Assembly (NCBI GenBank): GCA_028876695.1
Contig: JAGWRH010000244.1
Location: 1 to 13,399 of the forward strand
Direction of reading: 5' to 3'
From: Acidobacteriota bacterium
GTDB taxonomy: Bacteria; Acidobacteriota; Terriglobia; Acidiferrales; UBA7541
DNA: 13,399 nucleotides
Made by a program: the position numbers and the translations under genes. The notes beneath the pieces were generated by a model, which searched no databases, was not told the DNA's origin, and saw only the letters and a program-made list of their open reading frames with translations. Positions 12,651 to 13,399 of the stretch are shown here, in pieces. The number at the start of each line of letters is the position of its first letter. Within the stretch, counting starts at the first letter, position 1.

Positions 12651-13238
12651 CTATTTCGATCGCGCGCCGCCACTTCTTTTTCCTTCCGGAGTTTTCTCGT
12701 CGGCTTGATTAACGGTCGAAGGCTGGCTCTCAGTCGCAGCCAGCAAATCGTTTCTAACCGGCTCGGGAACATCGTTTCCATGCGCCACCAGAAGGCTCAC
12801 CTGCCAAAGCTGAGTGTCGGACAAGTTCTTCTTGAACGACGGCATCCCGGACAGCCGAATGCCATTGGCAGACTTCCAGTAGCTCACGGCAGGCGGATCG
12901 TCCGTCACTCCCTTACCCTTGAATAGCTGCGTGGGCTTCGGGAACATCATGTTCACGTTGTCCGACGGATGCCCTGGCAGTCCATGGCACTCGGCGCAAT
13001 TCCGCTTGTACACGTTCGCGCCGGCCATCAGGTTGGCTTCGTCGGCGGTGATCGGCGGCTGTCCCACGTGCTGCTTATCGATGTGTGCTTCGAGAGCCAT
13101 ATTGGCCAGCCGTCTTTCAAATGGCATCAGCGGATCGGAAACCGCGACGGGTGCCATTCCGGAAGCAAAATAGTAGTACGTAACACCCACGCATATCGCA
13201 ATGCCAACGATAATTCCAATTACGAGCCCCTTGACCAT
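12651..13238 (-). CDS. Membrane-anchored mono-haem cytochrome c
   Basis: This 195-residue protein starts with an uncleaved-looking membrane anchor (VKGLVIGIIVGIAICVGVTYYYF, about 2-24). A periplasmic class I cytochrome c domain follows, with haem motif CAECH (Cys81, Cys84, His85) in YKRNCAECHGLPGH and a probable axial Met132 in RLSGMPSF. The C-terminal helix WQVSLLVAHGNDVPEPVR (145-162) is the usual closing helix. The tail (165-195) is polar and basic. The role is electron transfer near a respiratory oxidase or dehydrogenase; the partner is not in this window. AGGAG (13249-13245) lies six bases before the ATG at 13238. The gene lies 86 bases ahead of the two-helix membrane protein gene on the same strand and may be co-transcribed with it. 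Confidence 0.9.
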   Translation of the reverse strand: MVKGLVIGIIVGIAICVGVTYYYFASGMAPVAVSDPLMPFERRLANMALEAHIDKQHVGQPPITADEANLMAGANVYKRNCAECHGLPGHPSDNVNMMFPKPTQLFKGKGVTDDPPAVSYWKSANGIRLSGMPSFKKNLSDTQLWQVSLLVAHGNDVPEPVRNDLLAATESQPSTVNQADEKTPEGKRSGGARSK

Positions 13239-13332
13239 TTTCCGCTCCTGTTCAGTTTTTCACATCGAGCAAGCGATTTCGTCGCACGCGGCGCCGCCCA
13301 TCCCGTCTCTCCATTCCGTCGGCGAGGCTGAT

Positions 13333-13338
13333 CTTATA
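13333..13338 (-). promoter_or_regulatory. Possible -10 box of the cytochrome c gene
   Basis: The minus strand reads TATAAG (13338-13333), one base off TATAAT, about 95 bases before the ATG at 13238. No good -35 box is found at 16-18 bases, so this is a weak call. Confidence 0.25.
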
Positions 13339-13399
13339 CACGTTCTAGATTGTTGTGGACGGATATTCTGCGCGCCGCCGTCGCCTCCATAACAAATTG

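Noticed and set aside
1..13399. tRNA, rRNA, CRISPR, insertion sequence or prophage content
   Set aside because: No cloverleaf, spaced repeats, transposase or integrase motifs were found in reading both strands.

Overview
The window is about 13.4 kb of GC-rich DNA (roughly 60% by eye). It is gene-dense, most genes have good AG-rich ribosome binding sites, and GTG or TTG starts are mixed in. The protein set suggests a soil-type Acidobacteriota (class Terriglobia): a PilZ protein with a degenerate receiver, a double BON-domain exported protein, an M1 peptidase with a HEAT-repeat tail, a Tat-exported amidohydrolase, and small secreted or membrane proteins of unknown function. This assignment is inferred from gene content; there is no rRNA or other marker in the window. 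I see no tRNA, rRNA, CRISPR array, insertion sequence, integrase or phage gene.

Left part (1-3233): a two-carbon/three-carbon acid module. A glycolate oxidase GlcD-type FAD subunit, cut by the window edge, is read leftward from a near-consensus promoter. Divergent from it is a tight three-gene unit: a D-2-hydroxyacid dehydrogenase (glyoxylate/hydroxypyruvate reductase type, TTG start), a GlcG/HbpS-family protein, and a glycerate 2-kinase whose GTG start overlaps the preceding stop. Together they could oxidise glycolate to glyoxylate and move glyoxylate/hydroxypyruvate through glycerate to 2-phosphoglycerate.

Middle part (3234-8379): a large exported M1 aminopeptidase with HEAT repeats lies tail-to-tail with the kinase with no intergenic base. 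An exported two-BON-domain protein follows. A structured divergent region leads to a PilZ protein, then a small secreted four-cysteine protein of unknown function with a stem-loop at its ribosome binding site.

Right part (8380-13399): a 405-bp spacer, a DoxX-family membrane protein and an exported SnoaL/NTF2-like protein (probably one unit). The remaining genes are all on the minus strand: a Tat-signal amidohydrolase of the ACMSD/gamma-resorcylate decarboxylase type, an ArsC/LMW-phosphatase-like protein with no cysteine at all, a two-helix membrane protein of unknown function, and a membrane-anchored mono-haem cytochrome c.

I found no clear, complete undescribed system. The observations most worth checking are the cysteine-free ArsC-like protein, the possible switch-like leader before the PilZ gene, the stem-loop over the ribosome binding site of the four-cysteine secreted protein, and the GlcG-type protein placed between a reductase and a kinase.
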